From contig CAKJXT010000041.1 in NCBI GenBank assembly GCA_918219625.1, forward strand, positions 1 through 7,608: DNA of 7,608 nucleotides, in the 5' to 3' direction. The DNA is from Bacilli bacterium (GTDB taxonomy: Bacteria > Bacillota_I > Bacilli_A > RF39 > UBA660). This document shows positions 5,394 to 7,608 of the stretch, in pieces. The notes under the pieces were generated by a model. The model saw nothing but the letters and a program-made list of their open reading frames with translations. It was not told where the DNA came from and did no database searches. Numbering within the stretch: position 1 is the stretch's first letter; every line of letters starts with the position of its first letter. Made by a program: the position numbers and the translations under genes.

Positions 5394-6692
5394 ATGTATC
5401 ATTTTATTGGAATAAAAGGATCTGGGATGAGCAGCCTTGCTATAATAATGAAAAATCTAGGATACAATGTACAAGGTAGTGACTATGAAAAACACTACTT
5501 CACAGAAGAAAACTTAATAAAAAATAATATAAAAATATTAAACTTTAATGAAGAAAATATAAAAGACAACATGATAATAATAAAAGGAAATACATTTAAT
5601 GAGGAAAATATAGAAGTAAAAGAAGCAATAAAAAAGAATCTAAAAATATATACATATCAAGAAATGGTAGATATCATAACAAAAAATTACAACCTAATAG
5701 CAGTATCAGGATGCCATGGGAAAACAACAACATCATCAATGTTATCACATGTACTAAATTCAAACTATCTAATAGGGGATGGAAGTGGTTATATAAATAA
5801 TAGTGATTACTTTGTACTAGAAGCATGTGAATATAAAAGACACTTTCTAAAATATAATCCCAAAACTATAATAATAACAAATATAGATCTAGACCATGTA
5901 GACTATTATAAAGATATTAAAGATATAATAAAAGCATATCAAGAATTTTCAAATAAAGCAAAAACAATAATAGCCTGTGGTGATAATACATATACAAAAC
6001 AAATAAAGCACAATAACCTATATTATTACGGAACCGAAGAAAATAATTACTTTCAAGGAAAAAATATAGAATATAAAGAAACAGGAATAACATTTGACTT
6101 ATATATAAATAAAGAATATAAATACAAATTTAATCTACCATTCTATGGGAAACACATGTTATTAAACTCACTTGCAGTAATAAGTACATGTTATCTAAAT
6201 AATATAGAACTAAATAAAATAGAAGAAAGACTAAAAACATTTAAAGGCGCGAAAAGAAGATTCAAAGAAACAAAAGTACTCGATAATATAATAATAGATG
6301 ATTATGCCCATCATCCAAACGAAATAAAATCCTTAATAGAAGGAGCAAAACAAAAATATAAAAACAAACAAATAATAGGAATATTCGAACCACATACATT
6401 TTCAAGAACAAAAGAGTTCTATAAACAAATATCAGAAGAATTAAATAAAATAGACTACTCATATATAATGGATATATATCCTTCAAGAGAAAAACAAAAA
6501 GACTATAAAGGAATAACATCAAATCTAATAATCAAAAATCTAAATAATGGAGAGCACTTAAAAAAAGAAGAAATAAATAAACTATTAAAACACCATAACT
6601 CAGTATTATTATTTATGAGTCCAAATGATTTAACAAATCTAGAAAGATTATACATTGAAGAATATAAGAAGCAAAATGAACCACATCAGTAA
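5394..6692 (+). CDS. murC: UDP-N-acetylmuramate--L-alanine ligase
   Basis: Cytosolic Mur ligase that uses ATP to add L-alanine to UDP-N-acetylmuramic acid, the first step of peptidoglycan stem-peptide synthesis. The N-terminal Rossmann domain opens with HFIGIKGSGMSSLA (3-16). The ATP-binding P-loop is SGCHGKTTT (105-113). The central block EACEYKRHFLKYNP starts at 143, the clostridial/Mollicutes-like version of the EADESD motif, followed by TNIDLDHVDYY. The C-terminal domain has DDYAHHPNE (302-310) and FEPHTFSRT (331-339). At 432 residues it is full length. The ATG has GGAGG 6 nt upstream. It is a single gene, diverging from def and followed by tRNA-Met. Its codons are strongly A-ending (ATA for Ile, CTA/TTA for Leu), like smc. 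The presence of murC shows a walled cell, which argues against a true mycoplasma. Confidence 0.97.
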   Translation: MYHFIGIKGSGMSSLAIIMKNLGYNVQGSDYEKHYFTEENLIKNNIKILNFNEENIKDNMIIIKGNTFNEENIEVKEAIKKNLKIYTYQEMVDIITKNYNLIAVSGCHGKTTTSSMLSHVLNSNYLIGDGSGYINNSDYFVLEACEYKRHFLKYNPKTIIITNIDLDHVDYYKDIKDIIKAYQEFSNKAKTIIACGDNTYTKQIKHNNLYYYGTEENNYFQGKNIEYKETGITFDLYINKEYKYKFNLPFYGKHMLLNSLAVISTCYLNNIELNKIEERLKTFKGAKRRFKETKVLDNIIIDDYAHHPNEIKSLIEGAKQKYKNKQIIGIFEPHTFSRTKEFYKQISEELNKIDYSYIMDIYPSREKQKDYKGITSNLIIKNLNNGEHLKKEEINKLLKHHNSVLLFMSPNDLTNLERLYIEEYKKQNEPHQ

Positions 6693-6705
6693 AATTTCAA
6701 AAAAA

Positions 6706-6756
6706 GGCAAATTTAGTATTGCCATAAAAATCTATTTGTGATACAATTAATTTGCC
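6706..6756. repeat. 8-bp inverted repeat flanking the tRNA promoter
   Basis: GGCAAATT (6706-6713) and AATTTGCC (6749-6756) lie on either side of the tRNA-Met promoter. A third copy of TTGCC (6719-6723) forms part of the -35 and can also pair with GGCAA (6706-6710) as a small hairpin just after murC. No T-tract follows, so I do not call a murC terminator. A regulatory role is speculative. Confidence 0.3.
6719..6747 (+). promoter_or_regulatory. Promoter of tRNA-Met
   Basis: -35 TTGCCA (6719-6724), 17-bp spacer, -10 TACAAT (6742-6747). It places the start about 12 nt before the mature tRNA end, showing that the tRNA is transcribed independently of murC. Confidence 0.65.
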
Positions 6757-6765
6757 TGTTTAAAT

Positions 6766-6842
6766 GGCGATGTAGCTCAGCTGGCTAGAGCACCTGGTTC
6801 ATACCCAGTAGGTCGGTGGTTCGAATCCACTCGTCGCTACCA
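6766..6842 (+). tRNA. Elongator tRNA-Met (anticodon CAT), CCA encoded
   Basis: A 77-nt cloverleaf: acceptor GGCGATG with CGTCGCT, discriminator A and encoded CCA; D arm GCTC/GAGC; anticodon loop TTCATAC; variable AGGTC; T arm GGTGG-TTCGAAT-CCACT. The sequence follows the Bacillota elongator tRNA-Met pattern (GTAGCTCAGCTGGCTAGAGC...TTCATAC). The initiator type is excluded because acceptor pair 1-72 can form (G-U) and the anticodon stem lacks the three G-C pairs. The top pair of the anticodon stem (27-43) is a C-U mismatch, and the stems have G-U at 1-72, 6-67 and 49-65. It is otherwise intact. Confidence 0.96.
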
Positions 6843-6853
6843 AGAGGAATTCT

Positions 6854-6875
6854 GCTCGAACTTTTTATAGTTTGA
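6854..6875 (+). other. Hairpin just downstream of the tRNA
   Basis: CTCGAACT (6854-6861) pairs with AGTTTGAG (6868-6875), including one G-U pair, with a 6-nt loop. No proper T-tract follows. It may help 3' processing of the tRNA precursor or strengthen the terminator that follows. Confidence 0.35.
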
Positions 6876-6886
6876 GTTTGATAAAT

Positions 6887-6915
6887 AACTAATTCAGAAA
6901 TGGATTAGTTTTTTT
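6887..6915 (+). terminator. Intrinsic terminator of the tRNA-Met transcript
   Basis: AACTAAT (6887-6893) pairs with ATTAGTT (6904-6910), 10-nt loop, followed by a T-run to 6915. It closes the tRNA unit before the next ORF. Confidence 0.8.
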
Positions 6916-6951
6916 GTTGTTAAAAACTATCCTAAAAGAAAGGATGGTATT

Positions 6952-7224
6952 ATGGTAAATATTATTAAAGAAGAATTACCTATTGAAGAACACTTGCGAA
7001 AGAAATTAGAACTTATATGTGAGTTTGCAAAAACTACACCAACAATTATTAATGGTAATATAAGAAAAATAGATAGAACTAATTTAACTTATATTGAACC
7101 TAATAGAATTATTATCAAAGATAAAACTTTCTTAATATTCAATTATTCTAATGAAGTCTTTATTGAAAATTTATCTAATAAGATTAAATTATCTGAATTA
7201 GAAGATTATTTAAAAACTATCTAA
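6952..7224 (+). CDS. Hypothetical protein, 90 residues, not recognised
   Basis: A small complete ORF with AAAGGA 7 nt before its ATG; the site sits in the 3' arm of a weak ATCCT/AGGAT hairpin. The protein is soluble-looking, with no signal or membrane segment: a charged helical start (EEHLRKKLELICEFAK), a middle with beta character (NRIIIKDKTFLIFNYSNEVFIENL) and a short helical end (KLSELEDYLKTI). I recognise no family. Unlike smc and murC on the same strand, it mostly uses T-ending codons (ATT for Ile far more than ATA), which fits foreign or relocated DNA. It lies between tRNA-Met and a serine recombinase, so it may be a cargo or accessory gene of a mobile element. No clear promoter is visible; transcription could leak through the tRNA terminator. 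Confidence 0.7.
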   Translation: MVNIIKEELPIEEHLRKKLELICEFAKTTPTIINGNIRKIDRTNLTYIEPNRIIIKDKTFLIFNYSNEVFIENLSNKIKLSELEDYLKTI

Positions 7225-7250
7225 ATACTATTTATACCCTATAGAGGGAA

Positions 7251-7278
7251 TTGACAAATCTTTAAAAAATGATATTAT
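7251..7278 (+). promoter_or_regulatory. Promoter of the leader ORF and serine recombinase
   Basis: A perfect -35 TTGACA (7251-7256), 16-bp spacer, and -10 TATTAT (7273-7278) within an AT-rich run that offers alternative -10s. It gives a leader of about 160 nt before the recombinase start, containing a small ORF and a terminator hairpin. Confidence 0.7.
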
Positions 7279-7323
7279 ATATAACCAATGAAAGAGGTAT
7301 TCTCTAGAAATGGAGGTACACCA

Positions 7324-7401
7324 ATGATAAAAAATAAAGATAAAATAAAATTATATAATATGAATTATATTGAGGAGTCAGTAGTATTTAGACTTTACTA
7401 G
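7324..7401 (+). CDS. 25-residue leader peptide running into the attenuator hairpin
   Basis: Starts at an ATG with GGAGG 7 nt upstream and ends in TAG (7399-7401). The peptide begins MIKNKDKIKLYNMNY and ends IEESVVFRLY. It has no domain or membrane segment and is rich in Lys, Asn and Ile in its first half. Its last codons form the 5' arm and loop of the long hairpin at 7372-7417, with the stop codon in the loop. The evidence that it is translated is the strong ribosome-binding site and its fit to the hairpin. I infer a regulatory leader whose translation changes termination ahead of the recombinase. There is no run of one amino-acid codon to suggest an amino-acid sensor. Confidence 0.55.
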   Translation: MIKNKDKIKLYNMNYIEESVVFRLY

Positions 7402-7423
7402 ATACTATTGTCTCCTCTTTTTT
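7372..7423 (+). terminator. Attenuator hairpin before the serine recombinase
   Basis: GAGGAGTCAGTAGTAT (7372-7387) pairs with ATACTATTGTCTCCTC (7402-7417) over 16 positions with a single T-T mismatch and one G-U, a 14-nt loop, then TTTTTT (7418-7423). This is a strong Rho-independent terminator between a promoter and its gene. A ribosome on the leader ORF would occupy the 5' arm and loop, preventing folding. Confidence 0.8.
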
Positions 7424-7438
7424 AGTAAAAGGAGTTGA

Positions 7439-7608
<170 letters not shown>

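Noticed and set aside
6262..6522. 86-codon Leu-rich frame on the - strand inside murC
   Set aside because: It is the complement of a conserved murC region containing DDYAHHP and FEPHTFSRT, with no start signals of its own.
6693..6760. Terminator for murC from the GGCAA/TTGCC hairpin
   Set aside because: There is no T-tract after the hairpin and the second arm is part of the tRNA promoter, so I report it only as a repeat.
7225..7250. CCCT-ATAG-AGGG hairpin after the 90-residue ORF as a terminator
   Set aside because: The stem is only 4 bp and no T-run follows. It sits directly upstream of a promoter and could equally be an operator, but nothing supports that.

Overview
This is a low-GC, very A-rich bacterial window that reads as a Bacillota chromosome, most likely Bacilli or a gut Mollicutes-like lineage with a compact genome. 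The evidence is AT-rich codon use, strong GGAGG ribosome-binding sites, consensus sigma-A promoters, a type 2 peptide deformylase, a YtqA-type radical SAM protein, a Firmicutes-style elongator tRNA-Met, and an SMC that appears shorter than the usual ~1,180 residues. Trp is encoded by TGG and all visible stops are TAA or TAG, so there is no sign of the UGA=Trp code. The exact lineage is inference.

Layout. Positions 1-2622 (+) hold the C-terminal three quarters of the condensin subunit SMC, cut by the left edge. Positions 2623-3036 hold no conventional gene but are densely organised: a sigma-A promoter and short terminated RNA on the + strand face a second promoter, terminator and 25-residue hydrophobic, Arg/Lys-tailed peptide ORF on the - strand. 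I read this as a probable type I toxin-antitoxin module with no family I recognise. Its toxin mRNA carries an imperfect 17-nt 5'-3' fold-back repeat and an overlapping second ORF.

Three - strand genes follow, given here in coordinate order: an unrecognised 219-residue protein (3037-3696), a YtqA/MnmL-like radical SAM enzyme (3769-4704) and peptide deformylase (4735-5283, GTG start). Each ends in an intrinsic terminator whose hairpin overlaps its own stop codon. murC (5394-6692) diverges from def and is followed by tRNA-Met(CAT) at 6766-6842 with its own promoter.

Downstream of the tRNA the character changes. A small unrecognised ORF (6952-7224) has T-ending codons unlike the A-ending codons of the other + strand genes. 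It is followed by a strong promoter, a 25-codon leader ORF that runs into a long terminator hairpin, and the start of a serine recombinase cut by the right edge. This looks like one end of an integrated mobile element whose recombinase is controlled by attenuation.

How the genes work together. smc, def, murC, the radical SAM gene and tRNA-Met are housekeeping functions: chromosome compaction, N-terminal maturation, peptidoglycan synthesis, probable tRNA wobble modification and translation. They share no pathway. The accessory interest lies in two small RNA-level control systems, at 2641-2999 and 7251-7447.
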